Assembly (NCBI GenBank): GCA_016935655.1
Contig: JAFGQM010000029.1
Coordinates: 1 to 26,677, forward strand
Length of the DNA: 26,677 nucleotides
DNA from: Candidatus Altarchaeota archaeon
Lineage (GTDB): Archaea; Altiarchaeota; Altiarchaeia; JAFGQM01
Direction: 5' to 3'
The notes under the pieces were generated by a model, which worked only from the letters and a program-made list of their open reading frames with translations, did no database searches and was not told the DNA's origin. Shown here piece after piece: positions 25,588 to 26,677 of this stretch. The translations under genes and the position numbers were made by a program. Numbering within the stretch: the first letter of the stretch is position 1; every line of letters starts with the position of its first letter.

Positions 25588-26677
<1,090 letters not shown>

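Overview
The window looks like the chromosome of an uncultivated archaeon. Evidence: archaeal TATA-type promoter boxes with very short leaders, an archaeal-type riboflavin synthase (RibC), a fused formaldehyde-activating enzyme/hexulose-phosphate synthase (Fae-Hps), tetrahydromethanopterin (H4MPT) enzymes, an intein in RtcB, and a tRNA-Ile with encoded CCA. Bacterial-type genes sit among these: DNA gyrase, RibD, RibBA, an MtdB-like dehydrogenase and a MetF-like reductase. An H4MPT-using, possibly Wood-Ljungdahl (Altiarchaeota- or Hadesarchaeota-like) lineage would fit, but the lineage is inference; no rRNA or ribosomal protein is present to settle it.

Layout. (1) 35-5585: a basic orphan protein diverges from a forward run of rtcB (interrupted by a 499-residue intein with an apparently intact LAGLIDADG endonuclease), a YbaK-type tRNA deacylase, a half-size EamA transporter, ilvE and a small membrane protein. 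(2) 5582-13755: a cofactor and one-carbon block. A dihydropteroate-synthase-like protein diverges from ribD-ribBA-ribC-(small membrane protein)-ribH-fae/hps-mtdB. Facing it is a short operon of a 53-residue MetV-like zinc-ribbon gene and a MetF-type reductase. (3) 13803-16331: two basic orphan proteins, a TusA-DsrE sulfur-relay pair, an AT-rich tryptophan-rich orphan and a Pyrococcus-type ferredoxin. (4) 16383-19391: nickel uptake, with nikR diverging from nikM-nikN-nikQ-nikO; nikQ carries a one-base frameshift. A 54-residue cysteine-tailed membrane peptide converges on nikO. (5) 19434-22923: a membrane-anchored surface protein with three CxPxxGC repeats, a BASS-type transporter, tRNA-Ile(GAU) and a methyltransferase. 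(6) 22934-26677: gyrA and the 3' part of gyrB, which runs off the right edge.

How the parts fit. Run in reverse, Hps releases ribulose-5-phosphate, the substrate of RibB, plus formaldehyde. Fae can load the formaldehyde onto H4MPT, MtdB can oxidise the product to methenyl-H4MPT, and the facing MetF/MetV pair could reduce it to methyl. The riboflavin operon may therefore carry its own pentose supply and formaldehyde-disposal route. Nickel uptake would suit an organism with CODH/ACS or hydrogenases, though none is seen here.

The least expected items, read directly from the bases, are the hidden MetV-like gene, the nikQ frameshift, a 21-base promoter element shared by the tusA-dsrE and ferredoxin genes, tandem GTAACACG half-sites around the nikM TATA box, and the small cysteine-tailed peptide.
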